This document shows positions 1 through 8,197 of a stretch of 64,000 nt of DNA, one piece after another (position 1 is the first letter of the stretch; each line of letters starts with the position of its first letter). The position numbers and the translations under genes were made by a program. The notes beneath the pieces were generated by a model, which worked only from the letters and a program-made list of their open reading frames with translations, did no database searches and was not told the origin of the DNA. Location: assembly GCA_017889545.1 (NCBI GenBank), contig JAGFZV010000009.1, positions 62,001 through 126,000 on the forward strand. Direction: 5' to 3'. This DNA is from Bacillota bacterium (GTDB lineage Bacteria; Bacillota; Negativicutes; CTSoil-072).

Positions 1-830
1 TCCATGGTACAATACTGACCCAGCGATTCACCGACAGCGCCGCTGCGGATCATTTTAGTGATGATCGAATTGTCAACGCCGCGGCGAATTGCCATTTCGG
101 CGGCCTGGCCAATGCCATACATCAGAATATCCGGGCGCCGGATAATCTGCGCCAATTCACGAATATTGGCGTCGCTGGCAGTGATCACCTCCAGGGCTTC
201 TTCGCTGACCCCGTCGGGAATATGCAGCAGCCGGTACCGTCCGCCCAGCTTGGCCGCCATGACAGCGGCAATCGTGTTTGCCTGATGTTCCACCTGCTCG
301 CCCAATCCGCCCCGCGCCGGAACCACCAGCGTTCCGGGAGCATGCATGGTTACTGCTTCAGCCACTCTTGCCATCGTCGAACCGCCGCTTACGGCAACAA
401 TCATGTTATTGCCCAGAAACTGCCGCAGCAAGGAAGCCGCCGCCCGGCCCAATTCCCGCTGGACCGCACCGTCAGCATCACTGTCGCCGGGAATGATGAT
501 CACTCGCTTTAACCGCAGCTTTGCCGCCAGTTCTTCCTCCAGCGACGTAACATCGTGCAATAAGCGAATATACTCTGACATTTCCAGCAAAAGCTCCTGT
601 CCTTCCTTCGTCACCGTCATTCCTAGTGCCGAAAAAGCAACCAAGCCGCTGTTTTTGAGAAAGTCAACCTGAGCCCGCACGATGCGTTCCCCCATGTTCA
701 GCACCGTCGCCAGCGCCCGTCGGCCCACCGGTTGAGCATATTGAATGTGCCGAAGAATGTTGTACCGCTCTTCCAGCAGTTCGATCAGCTCCGGGGCCAA
801 TTTACGATGTAATTGAACAATTTTTTTCAT
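1..830 (-). CDS. cggR: CggR-type central glycolytic gene regulator (partial, 3' end outside the window)
   Basis: SorC/DeoR-family repressor that in Bacillus senses fructose-1,6-bisphosphate and controls the gap-pgk-tpi-pgm-eno operon. The translated 276 residues start MKKIVQLHRKLAPELIELLE and show a winged-helix N-terminus (about residues 20-75) followed by a sugar-phosphate-binding domain with the phosphate loop VSGGSTMARV (about residue 148) and the GVSEEALEV region. The ATG at 830 has AGGAG eight bases upstream. The gene runs off the left edge; the glycolytic genes would be expected beyond it. An operator-like site lies just upstream. A generic SorC sugar regulator is the alternative, but the start and N-terminal sequence fit CggR well. 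Confidence 0.88.
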   Translation of the reverse strand, partial: MKKIVQLHRKLAPELIELLEERYNILRHIQYAQPVGRRALATVLNMGERIVRAQVDFLKNSGLVAFSALGMTVTKEGQELLLEMSEYIRLLHDVTSLEEELAAKLRLKRVIIIPGDSDADGAVQRELGRAAASLLRQFLGNNMIVAVSGGSTMARVAEAVTMHAPGTLVVPARGGLGEQVEHQANTIAAVMAAKLGGRYRLLHIPDGVSEEALEVITASDANIRELAQIIRRPDILMYGIGQAAEMAIRRGVDNSIITKMIRSGAVGESLGQYCTM

Positions 831-844
831 AGCGGTCTCCTCTG

Positions 845-882
845 GGCAGATTATTGTCCATGGCGGAACAAATTTTGTCCCG
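845..882 (-). promoter_or_regulatory. CggR operator-like direct repeat
   Basis: Read on the minus strand, CGGGACAAAATTTGTTC is followed by a degenerate second copy, GGACAATAATCTGCC, immediately upstream of the cggR ribosome binding site. The first copy closely fits the CGGGAC-N6-TGTC half-site known for Bacillus CggR. The position, between any promoter and the start codon, suits autoregulation. The second copy is weak. Confidence 0.45.
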
Positions 883-999
883 TAAAAAGTAGATAGATAT
901 CCCTTTATATTTAGCCTTTCGCTGCTACTGGACGAAATCCTGCCGCGAACGATGAATTTTTTAGCATTTTTATTGTTGCAATGAATTAAAAACCGAAAA

Positions 1000-1057
1000 A
1001 TCAAGGAATGCGCATCAACCCGATATGGGGAAAGTGCTGCATCCCTTGATTTTTTTC
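1000..1057. terminator. Bidirectional terminator-like hairpin
   Basis: ATCAAGG-AATGC pairs with GCAT-CCCTTGAT around a 27-base loop, with a T-run on both sides (TTTTTT on plus, TTTT on minus). It lies downstream of the reductase operon read leftward. In the same 326-base gene-free stretch (831-1157) I otherwise see only the operator-like site and the second hairpin listed next. Confidence 0.55.
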
Positions 1058-1103
1058 GTCTTATAGAAAGTATAAATACTTTCTATGACATAAGTGCACC
1101 CAG

Positions 1104-1140
1104 CGGCTTACGCCGTCGCTAAAAAGCTCGGCGCAAGCCG
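1104..1140. repeat. GC-rich hairpin behind the nrfD-type gene
   Basis: CGGCTTACGCCG pairs with CGGCGCAAGCCG around a 13-base loop containing AAAAAGCT. It begins 18 bases past the stop of the membrane subunit gene. It lacks a T-run on the minus strand, so it may protect the transcript 3' end rather than terminate it. Confidence 0.5.
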
Positions 1141-1157
1141 GGTTTTCTAATTTATTT

Positions 1158-2117
1158 TCAGCCGAAGATTTGACCAGCATATAAAATATAGAGGCGAAGC
1201 AATAAAACACCGGCCAGCGCCAAAGCGGAATTCAGCAGCACGGTTTGCAATTTGTATACATGTCCATGAAGTGAAGTCACTGCAATCGCCACCGGCAGCA
1301 GCAGGCCCATTCCGACAACGCCGATCCAAAACACTTTGGCCCAGATGCCTGCTGTCAAGGCTGCATCGGCAACCGCCACATAGGAACCTCCGTGAAAATA
1401 CAACCCGGCAAAAAGCAAAAATAAAATGAACATTTCAAACGGGATCACCCGTAAATCAAGGGCCAGCAAAAATTTGAGATTATCCTTGGCTACTGTACTG
1501 CGAAAAACAGTCAAGCCAAGTAAAATATTTGCCGCTATACCGGCTGAGAGGCTGGACACGAGGAACAGCAAAGGCAAGACTGCGACATTCAACAATGGTT
1601 TCGCCACCAGGGCCGATAACAGAAAGCCAGTATATATGGCAATTCCAATTGCAAACGCGAACATAATGCCTTCAATAGACCGTATCTTTTCGAAGCGATT
1701 CAAAAACGGCACCAAGGGCTTAAACCACGCAGCGGAAAAATCATGGCTGCTAAGGATTTTTTTGAAAATACCTGCCGAAAAAAGCAATGACAGCGGCGTG
1801 TAAACGATTAGCAGAACAACACCAATAGACATAACAGAAGTCAGTTGATAGTGGATCATGAGTTGATAAAATGCAGTTGGACGGCTTAAGTCAACAATCA
1901 ACAAAGCCAGACCGAGCATAATCGTTGGCGGCGACAGTAAAGCTCCTGCTTTAATCAAACCATCCCAAGGCTGAGTTTCGTTCCCTTCAATCCATTTTAC
2001 CAGCAAAGCAGTCATCAGAGCGCCCGCGCTCAAGCCAGCCAGAAAAAGATAGACGGCAATCGGCCAGCCCCAATAAACTTCCGAATATTGAGCCGCATTT
2101 CCCCATACCGTATCCAT
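1158..2117 (-). CDS. NrfD/PsrC-family membrane subunit of a molybdopterin reductase
   Basis: Integral membrane quinol-oxidising subunit expected to anchor the catalytic and iron-sulfur subunits and exchange electrons with menaquinone. The 319-residue protein has about eight hydrophobic segments spread along its length, starting near residue 17 (WPIAVYLFLAGLSAGALMTA), a length usual for PsrC/NrfD. It is the last gene of a three-gene operon: its ATG overlaps the TAA of the iron-sulfur gene (TAATG) and GGAGGTG precedes it. I cannot tell from sequence alone whether the substrate is polysulfide, thiosulfate, or another oxyanion. Confidence 0.9.
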   Translation of the reverse strand: MDTVWGNAAQYSEVYWGWPIAVYLFLAGLSAGALMTALLVKWIEGNETQPWDGLIKAGALLSPPTIMLGLALLIVDLSRPTAFYQLMIHYQLTSVMSIGVVLLIVYTPLSLLFSAGIFKKILSSHDFSAAWFKPLVPFLNRFEKIRSIEGIMFAFAIGIAIYTGFLLSALVAKPLLNVAVLPLLFLVSSLSAGIAANILLGLTVFRSTVAKDNLKFLLALDLRVIPFEMFILFLLFAGLYFHGGSYVAVADAALTAGIWAKVFWIGVVGMGLLLPVAIAVTSLHGHVYKLQTVLLNSALALAGVLLLRLYILYAGQIFG

Positions 2118-2689
2118 TACACTTCACCTCCGCGCCAATTCGGAATCGTCCTTAACTTGGGTTTGGTTCCCAAATGCTCTTTGGGTTTTACCGTATATTG
2201 TTTGCCCAGTACGACACGGACCTCACTCTTAGAGTCATTCAGATCGCCAAACGTCAGCGCGTTAGTCGGGCAAGCGGAAACACAAGCCGGTTTCATGCCT
2301 TGGACGACCCGGCTTTCGTAGCAGAAGGTGCATTTGTCGGCAGCTCCGGTCTGAGGATTGACAAATCGCGCCTGATAAGGACAAGCAACGATACAATATT
2401 TACAGCCTACGCATTTTTTTATATCCACCATGGCTACGCCATCTTTGTTTATGTAGGAAGCGCCTGTCGGGCAGACCGGTACACAGGGCGCTTTTTCACA
2501 CATCACACAAGACTGCCGGTGAAAATCCATTGTCAAATTCGGAAATTTGCCCCGCGGTCCTTCAATCCATACCTGCAAGCGGGAGACGCCGTCCGGAACC
2601 TTATTTTCAGCTCGGCAAGCCACATTGCAGGATTGGCAGCCAATGCACTTATTACTGTCATACACCATGCCATAACGTTTTTCCGTCAT
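2117..2689 (-). CDS. Four-cluster 4Fe-4S ferredoxin subunit (PsrB/PhsB/DmsB type)
   Basis: Electron-transfer subunit between the NrfD-type membrane protein and the molybdenum catalytic subunit. The 190 residues carry sixteen cysteines in four ferredoxin-type sets: CIGCQSCNVAC near residue 15, CVMCEKAPCVPVCP near 62, CVGCKYCIVACP near 93, and CTFC plus CVSACP near 120-140. The length fits the DmsB family. GGAGGTGAGGG precedes the ATG. It is the middle gene of the operon, 16 bases after the catalytic gene. Confidence 0.92.
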   Translation of the reverse strand: MTEKRYGMVYDSNKCIGCQSCNVACRAENKVPDGVSRLQVWIEGPRGKFPNLTMDFHRQSCVMCEKAPCVPVCPTGASYINKDGVAMVDIKKCVGCKYCIVACPYQARFVNPQTGAADKCTFCYESRVVQGMKPACVSACPTNALTFGDLNDSKSEVRVVLGKQYTVKPKEHLGTKPKLRTIPNWRGGEV

Positions 2690-2705
2690 AAACCCTCACC
2701 TCCTC

Positions 2706-5006
2706 TTATACTTTTCGAATTGTGATCCCTGTGGTTTGCAGCGTCGTTCCGCAAACCGGCGCAACAGCCATCGGCAGCACCATATTGGAATTAGCACCCT
2801 GCTGATAAGCGCGCTTCAGCCCCGGCGATGTCCGTCCAAAACCAAAATAGGCGAACGTTGTGTCAGGCCGCACGCCGGCGGTAATAAGAACCTTCGCCTG
2901 ATACTTGCCGGTCGAAGATTCATACTCCACTTTATCGCCATCCTTCAACCCTATTTTGGCAGCTGTTTCCGGATGAATCCATAATCGGGCGGCTGGAAAC
3001 AGATCGAATAGCCATGGAACATTGTGCGTGTGACCATTCGTATGCAAAGCCGTCTTTCCCTGAACGAAAAAGAGTTGATTTTCTTCCGCTAGTTTTACCG
3101 GCCGATAAACGGGAACTCCCCGTCCGAATAGCGCTTGCGCCTGACTGGACAACAGTTCAATTTTTTTGCTTGCTGTTTTCAGATTCAGCAGCGGTTTGTC
3201 TATAATCCCCTGCTCATTCACCAAGCTCGCCGCCTCCGGAACCTTGGCCGCAAACGCAGCTACTGAATTTTTATCCCGCAGAAAAACCGGTTTAAACCCA
3301 AAGCTCAAAAAGCCTTTATCTTTTGTTTCTTTGACCAGGTCGGCCCGTCCGCCCATTTGCGCAAGGCGAATTTCATCAATCGAATGATAAGGAAAATAAC
3401 TGCCTAGTCCCATTTTTTCCGCCAAACTTTTGAAAATTTCCCAATGCGGTTTTGTATCATAAACCGGCTTGACGACCTGCTGTCGCAGAGTAAAGCCCGG
3501 CACCGCGCCATGCGACGCGTTGAAGCCTTCATCCCGTTCCAGGTATGTGCTTTCCGGCAGAACAACGTCCGCCATCCAGGCAGTATCCGTCATATAGATA
3601 TCGCAAACAACCAGCAAATCTAACTTTTTAATCGCGTCCATCACCCGTTGCGTGTGAGGAATAGTCGCTACCGGATTATACCGCAGCACAAACCAGCCTT
3701 TGACAGGATATGGCTGTTCCGTCAAGATCGCTTCCGGGATCGTTTGAACAACGCCGTCCGCCGGCGGAACCATGAAATTCGGCTGCCCTTTAACTCCGGC
3801 GCCATCAAGCCTTGGTTTTCCTGGCGCCGGGAAAGGAGGAGTTTTCCAGCCTTTCATATCTTGAACGACTTCTTTGCCGACAAGTCCATTGATAAATGCC
3901 GGACTTTTCACGAAAAATGTTCCGCCAGGAACCTCTAAATTGCCAAGCAGCATGTTTGTAATAACAATCGCTCTGCGCAATTCAAACTCTTCCGGCGTAG
4001 TTTGCGTGCGCCAGCCCCAGTCGACGACCGCTCTTGGCTTCGCCCCCGCCAGTTCTTTTGCAATACGTTCAATATCCGTTGACTTGATGCCGGTTTGCTT
4101 CTCCGCCCATGCCGGCGTATATTCGGTGATCGATCCTTTAAGAACTTCAAAACCATCCGTATATCTGGCGACAAAATCTTCATCATACAAACGATCGCGA
4201 ATTAGAACATGATTAATCGCCAACATCAGCGCCAAATCCGTTCCCGGTTTAATCGGGTACCACTCATGGGCCTTCATGGAAGTAATCGAATAGCGCGGAT
4301 CCACAGAAACCAATTTTCCGCCCTTGGACAGCGCATTCATTACGCCGCGCGCCTGAGCTACATGAATTCCTTCAAAATGATTGCGCCCCAAGGATAATAG
4401 ATATTTCACGTTGCCATAATCAATCCCCAGCGCCGGCGTGCCGAATGTAGCGTTCAATGCGACCGTACGGGCCTGCGGGCAAGTCGCTTCATGCGTAAAA
4501 GTATTCGGTGTGCCGAAAGCACGGGCCAAAGTGACCATATAAGCCATATGGGTCCCGCCGCGATTGGCAAAAGCCATTGCCTCCGGTCCATACTTCGTTT
4601 TGATGGCGCCCATTTTTTCGGCAATGAACGCATAGGCCTCATCCCAGCTTACTTCCCGCCATTTTCCTTCTCCGCGTTCCCCCGCACGGATCATTGGTTT
4701 TTGAATTCTCTGGGGATCATACAGCTGCGAAAACCCTGACCCGCCACGGGCGCATACGGTTCCGCCCGTGGCAGCCCAGTCAGGATTCCCATTGATCAAC
4801 ACAGTTTTTCCATCCACCACTTTTGCCTGTATCGGACAGCGTGAAGTGCACATTTCACAATAACTTCTTACAAAATCAGCTGATCCTTCAAGACTGGCCC
4901 CCTCTGCCCACGAAATCATTTTGGGCAAAGCCGGTACCGCTGCGATGGTCGCCGCAGCGGCTCCCGACCATTTCAAAAACGTCCTTCGCGTAAATTTTTT
5001 GTTCAT
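2706..5006 (-). CDS. Tat-exported molybdopterin oxidoreductase, polysulfide/thiosulfate reductase-like catalytic subunit
   Basis: Catalytic subunit of the DMSO-reductase family, 766 residues. The chosen ATG at 5006 is preceded by GAGGAGG and begins MNKKFTRRTFLKWSG, a clear twin-arginine signal, so the enzyme folds in the cytoplasm with its cofactor and is exported. C50-X2-C53-X3-C57-X27-C85 binds the 4Fe-4S cluster. Cys176 in THEATCPQ sits where PsrA/PhsA enzymes carry the Cys ligand to molybdenum, which argues against a DmsA-type serine enzyme. A molybdopterin dinucleotide-binding domain fills the C-terminus. An in-frame upstream start at 5060 would put 18 residues before the Tat motif and lacks a good ribosome site. 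Family members also reduce arsenate, tetrathionate or selenate; thiosulfate or polysulfide is the best guess. Confidence 0.9.
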   Translation of the reverse strand: MNKKFTRRTFLKWSGAAAATIAAVPALPKMISWAEGASLEGSADFVRSYCEMCTSRCPIQAKVVDGKTVLINGNPDWAATGGTVCARGGSGFSQLYDPQRIQKPMIRAGERGEGKWREVSWDEAYAFIAEKMGAIKTKYGPEAMAFANRGGTHMAYMVTLARAFGTPNTFTHEATCPQARTVALNATFGTPALGIDYGNVKYLLSLGRNHFEGIHVAQARGVMNALSKGGKLVSVDPRYSITSMKAHEWYPIKPGTDLALMLAINHVLIRDRLYDEDFVARYTDGFEVLKGSITEYTPAWAEKQTGIKSTDIERIAKELAGAKPRAVVDWGWRTQTTPEEFELRRAIVITNMLLGNLEVPGGTFFVKSPAFINGLVGKEVVQDMKGWKTPPFPAPGKPRLDGAGVKGQPNFMVPPADGVVQTIPEAILTEQPYPVKGWFVLRYNPVATIPHTQRVMDAIKKLDLLVVCDIYMTDTAWMADVVLPESTYLERDEGFNASHGAVPGFTLRQQVVKPVYDTKPHWEIFKSLAEKMGLGSYFPYHSIDEIRLAQMGGRADLVKETKDKGFLSFGFKPVFLRDKNSVAAFAAKVPEAASLVNEQGIIDKPLLNLKTASKKIELLSSQAQALFGRGVPVYRPVKLAEENQLFFVQGKTALHTNGHTHNVPWLFDLFPAARLWIHPETAAKIGLKDGDKVEYESSTGKYQAKVLITAGVRPDTTFAYFGFGRTSPGLKRAYQQGANSNMVLPMAVAPVCGTTLQTTGITIRKV

Positions 5007-5095
5007 TTTCGCCCCTCCTCGGTCAATCATTATCTTTTTCGGTTTTCGATCGAGAAACAATACAGTAATTCACGAGCAACTTCGCCTAGCTCAAA

Positions 5096-5142
5096 ATCTA
5101 TAATTGTATTAATGTATTAGTACAATTAATACAATTATAGAT
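5096..5142 (-). promoter_or_regulatory. Promoter inside a 47-bp near-perfect palindrome (reductase operon)
   Basis: ATCTATAATTGTATTAATGTA and TACAATTAATACAATTATAGAT are inverted copies with a single-base slip, around TTAG. On the minus strand the palindrome contains TTGTAC (5120-5125), 17 bases, then TATAGA (5097-5102), a plausible SigA promoter for the reductase operon with an untranslated leader of about 85 bases. No T-run follows, so an operator is more likely than a terminator. The regulator is unknown. Confidence 0.6.
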
Positions 5143-5235
5143 TGATTTGAAAAATCCTGCTTGTTTAAAAAAATTCTATTCATTTTTTTTTGAATGTTTT
5201 AAATTTCAATTTCTGCCGTTTTTTTCGATCAACAG

Positions 5236-5281
5236 AAAAAAAACTTAATGCAATCGGAGCAAAACTCCATTTACATTAAGT
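5236..5281 (-). terminator. Rho-independent terminator of the slipin gene
   Basis: On the minus strand ACTTAATG...GGAG pairs with CTCC...CATTAAGT and is followed by eight T residues. It lies about 43 bases after the slipin stop codon. It separates the GntR-slipin pair from the reductase operon. Confidence 0.85.
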
Positions 5282-5323
5282 CTTTGTCAGCAAGGAATCG
5301 AGCTTCATATTCTGGCGCCGGTT

Positions 5324-6268
5324 TTAGCTTTTGGGCGGAATATCCGGCTCAGCCGCTGCCGAACCAGAGACACTTTTACTGACCGCAAGCAATGATCCGA
5401 TATTTAGAGCATCCGCCACCCCAGACGGAGTGACGACCATGCCTCCTTTTTCTTTCAGCCCTTCGTAAAGAATATTCATAGCGCGCAGTTGCAGCGCAAC
5501 CGGATTATTGGCATACACATCGGCAGCGGCAACAAAACGGCTCGCAATTTCCGTTTCCGCTGTCCCCAAAATGATCCTGGCCCGCCGCTCCCGTTCGGCT
5601 TGCGCTTCTTTACTCATTGCATCCTGCAAAACTTCCGGAATCACGACGTCCCTGATTTCTACAGACTGGACAGTAATTCCCCATGGTTCAGTCCGTTGGT
5701 CAATAATTTGCTGCAGAAGTTTATCCAACGCCTCGCGGCCTGACAAGATATCAGACAGCATCGACCGTCCGACAACATCGCGCAGAGCCGTCTGCGCAAT
5801 CCAAGCAACTGCATCCTGATAATTTTCTACTTCCAGTGCAGCTTTTTCCGGATCCCAAACCATCCAAAACAGAATGGCATCCACATTTACCGGCACAGTG
5901 TCTTTCGTTAACGTTTGCTCTGCGACGAACGGCGTAGCCACCACACGTTGATCAATCCAATACGCGACAGTATCAATAACGGGGAAAACCCAAAAATGAC
6001 CGGGGCCTTTTAATCCCCTGTACTTACCCAGCCGAAGAACAACAGCTTTTTCCCATTCTGCCGCAACCCGAATCATCAAGCCCGGAAAAACGGACAAGAT
6101 TAGCATCGCTGCCAGTAACCACAACTGCTCCGTAACAAGATAAACCGCCACACTGACGGCCAAAAAGAAAATAACCAAAAAAAGAGGCAGCCAGCAGACT
6201 ACCTTGTGCTTGGGACCAATCGCCCGTTTTGCTTCCGCCTCAAAAGCAGGTTCTTTTTTTTCGGCCAT
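5324..6268 (-). CDS. Slipin/stomatin-like SPFH-domain membrane protein
   Basis: Membrane-anchored SPFH scaffold protein of 314 residues. Two hydrophobic stretches (about residues 25-65, with LFLVIFFLAVSVAVYLV and LLAAMLILSVFPGLMI) precede the SPFH core starting near AAEWEKAVVLRLGKYRGLKG and running to about residue 240; the helical stretch SKEAQAERERRARIILGTAE is typical of slipins. No NfeD partner is adjacent. The ATG at 6268 is favoured over GTG at 6274 because AGAGGTG is correctly spaced only for the former. It follows the gntR-type gene without a gap, and a strong terminator ends the unit. Slipins are linked to membrane microdomains and stress, but its job here is not known. Confidence 0.87.
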   Translation of the reverse strand: MAEKKEPAFEAEAKRAIGPKHKVVCWLPLFLVIFFLAVSVAVYLVTEQLWLLAAMLILSVFPGLMIRVAAEWEKAVVLRLGKYRGLKGPGHFWVFPVIDTVAYWIDQRVVATPFVAEQTLTKDTVPVNVDAILFWMVWDPEKAALEVENYQDAVAWIAQTALRDVVGRSMLSDILSGREALDKLLQQIIDQRTEPWGITVQSVEIRDVVIPEVLQDAMSKEAQAERERRARIILGTAETEIASRFVAAADVYANNPVALQLRAMNILYEGLKEKGGMVVTPSGVADALNIGSLLAVSKSVSGSAAAEPDIPPKS

Positions 6269-6270
6269 AT

Positions 6271-6666
6271 TCACACCTCTTTTTCGCCATCGGCCATATC
6301 CACGCGTCGAATATTTTCGATCACTGCCAATACATCATCAATCGTGAAACCCATTCCTGCCGCTTCCGTTAGCAACTGTTCCGCCAGCTGTTCCATCCGA
6401 CCCAATTTTTCATAATCGACAGCATTCGGCAAAGTGATAAACGTCCCCCTTCCTTGTTGAGTTGAGAGGACGCCTTCACGCTCCAGTTCGGCATAGGCCC
6501 GACTGACGGTATTGGCATTAATTTTCAATTGAACGGCTAATTGCCGGACCGTAGGCAGTTGAGCTCCCTGCGGATATACACCGGCTTTCACCGCATGTTT
6601 AATTGCATCCTTCAACTGCACATAAATGGGGACGCCGCTCGTATAATTCAGGCTGATCGCCAGCAT
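6271..6666 (-). CDS. GntR-family regulator, YtrA subfamily
   Basis: Short transcription factor of 131 residues. A winged-helix domain occupies about residues 8-75 (IYVQLKDAIKHAVKAGVYPQ, then LPTVRQLAVQLKINANTVSR, then QQGRGTFITLP), followed by only about 50 residues, too short for a large ligand-binding domain and typical of YtrA-type members. These commonly repress an adjacent membrane-protein operon and themselves. The start at 6666 follows GGGGAGGAG; an upstream in-frame ATG would place that sequence inside the protein. It is cotranscribed with the slipin gene, its likely target. Confidence 0.88.
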   Translation of the reverse strand: MLAISLNYTSGVPIYVQLKDAIKHAVKAGVYPQGAQLPTVRQLAVQLKINANTVSRAYAELEREGVLSTQQGRGTFITLPNAVDYEKLGRMEQLAEQLLTEAAGMGFTIDDVLAVIENIRRVDMADGEKEV

Positions 6667-6742
6667 TTGTGACTCTCCTCCCCGCCGCAGGGAACCGTGC
6701 ACTTCACTATAATACCATCATCTGCCATTATGATAAGAAAAT

Positions 6743-8143
6743 TTAGTACCGTTTCCGTTTTCCCGACGAAGCAATACCCATTTCTTCCCGGTATTTGGCC
6801 ACCGTGCGCCGGGACAATTCCATACCGCGTTTGGCCATCATCTCAGCCAAAACCTGATCGCTAAGCGGCTTTGCCGGATCTTCCGCAGTAATCACTTCGC
6901 GCAGTTCCTGCTTGATGCGGGAGGATGCCATGCATTCGCCATCCAGTCCTGTAATTCCAGCTGAGAAAAAGTGCCGCAGCGGATACAGGCCAAAAGGCGT
7001 AGTGGCATATTTGTTGGCAACAGTGCGGCTTACAGTGGATTCATGAATGCCCAGACTGTCAGCAACCTTTTTCATCGTCATGGGGCGCAAGTTTTTCGGC
7101 CCCTTGCGGAAAAAGTCATCCTGCATTTTCACAATCATATTCGTTACATTATACAGCGTCATTCGCCGCTGCTCTATGCTCTTAATCAGCCAGACCGCTG
7201 CATTAATCCGTCCCTCAACAAACTTTTTGGCTTCGCCGTCCGCATCGTCGCGCACGACCCGCCGATAGTAGGGATTAATCGTCAATCGCGGCACATCGCT
7301 GTCATTGACGGTGACCACAAATTCATTTTGGATCCGTTCAATCGTTACATCCGGTAAAACATAGCCCAAATTCCGGTCGCCGCCGAACATTTGCCCCGGC
7401 TTGGGCGTCAGCATGCGAATCATGTCCACCGCAGCCTGCACTTCATGGGGCGTGCAGCACAGCCTGTCGGCAATGAACCGGATCCGCCCATTCGCGACTT
7501 CATCCAAATAGCCATTGATAATCGCTTCCAAAAGCGGCTCATCAATTTCCTGGCGCTGCAGCTGCAGCAGCAAGCATTCTTTCAAATCCCGGGCCGCGAC
7601 GCCTGCCGGGTCAAACGTCTGAAGCAATTCCAATACCTGTTGTGCGCAGCATAGGGAAACGCCGACCGCTTCGGCAGCCTCCTCAGGCGTACAGCACAAA
7701 TAACCGTTGTCGTCGATGCAGCCGATAAAATAGTCGCCTATTTCACGCGCTTTGTCATTTTCGGTGCACAAATGCAGCTGCATTTCCAAATGCTCATGCA
7801 AGGAAGCCGGACCGGTAGCGGCAAAACCAATCGGCGACAAGTAGTCAGGATCCGCCTTTGCAGACCCGCGCTCGTCATAGCCGTTGTAATCATCCAGCCA
7901 ATCAAAATACTGATCCGTCAAAGATGGACTCGCCTGTTCCGTCTCCGCCGGGTGTTCACGCGCCTCCGCGTCCACCGCTTTTTTATCGTCCAATTCCAAA
8001 ATGGGGTTTTCCAGCCAAGCTTCTTCTACCTTTTCCGCCAATTGCAAGGAAGACAGCTGAAGAATCGCGATGGCTTGACACAACTGTGGCGTCATAGACA
8101 ATTTTTGACTGATTTCGAGTCTAAGACCATAATCCATATGCAT
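6743..8143 (-). CDS. rpoN: RNA polymerase sigma-54 factor
   Basis: Sigma-54 directs transcription from -24/-12 promoters with activator ATPases. The 466-residue protein has the activator-interacting N-terminus (MDYGLRLEISQKLSMTPQLC with LQLSSLQL), an acidic linker to about residue 95, the core-binding domain (STVSR near the helix-turn-helix at about 375), and the RpoN box SRRTVAKYRE near residue 448. Two ATG codons six bases apart (8143 and 8137) both have acceptable ribosome sites. It lies 55 bases downstream of hypE on the same strand and may be read from that operon. No sigma-54 activator gene is present in this window. Confidence 0.96.
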   Translation of the reverse strand: MHMDYGLRLEISQKLSMTPQLCQAIAILQLSSLQLAEKVEEAWLENPILELDDKKAVDAEAREHPAETEQASPSLTDQYFDWLDDYNGYDERGSAKADPDYLSPIGFAATGPASLHEHLEMQLHLCTENDKAREIGDYFIGCIDDNGYLCCTPEEAAEAVGVSLCCAQQVLELLQTFDPAGVAARDLKECLLLQLQRQEIDEPLLEAIINGYLDEVANGRIRFIADRLCCTPHEVQAAVDMIRMLTPKPGQMFGGDRNLGYVLPDVTIERIQNEFVVTVNDSDVPRLTINPYYRRVVRDDADGEAKKFVEGRINAAVWLIKSIEQRRMTLYNVTNMIVKMQDDFFRKGPKNLRPMTMKKVADSLGIHESTVSRTVANKYATTPFGLYPLRHFFSAGITGLDGECMASSRIKQELREVITAEDPAKPLSDQVLAEMMAKRGMELSRRTVAKYREEMGIASSGKRKRY

Positions 8144-8197
8144 ATCTCCAACTCCCTTCGACGAAAAAATTCGAACAACGTTCTCTTCCCATATTGT

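Noticed and set aside
5143-5235. Sigma-54 promoter for the molybdoenzyme operon
   Set aside because: No GG-N10-GC pair with flanking consensus is present; the SigA boxes inside the palindrome fit better.
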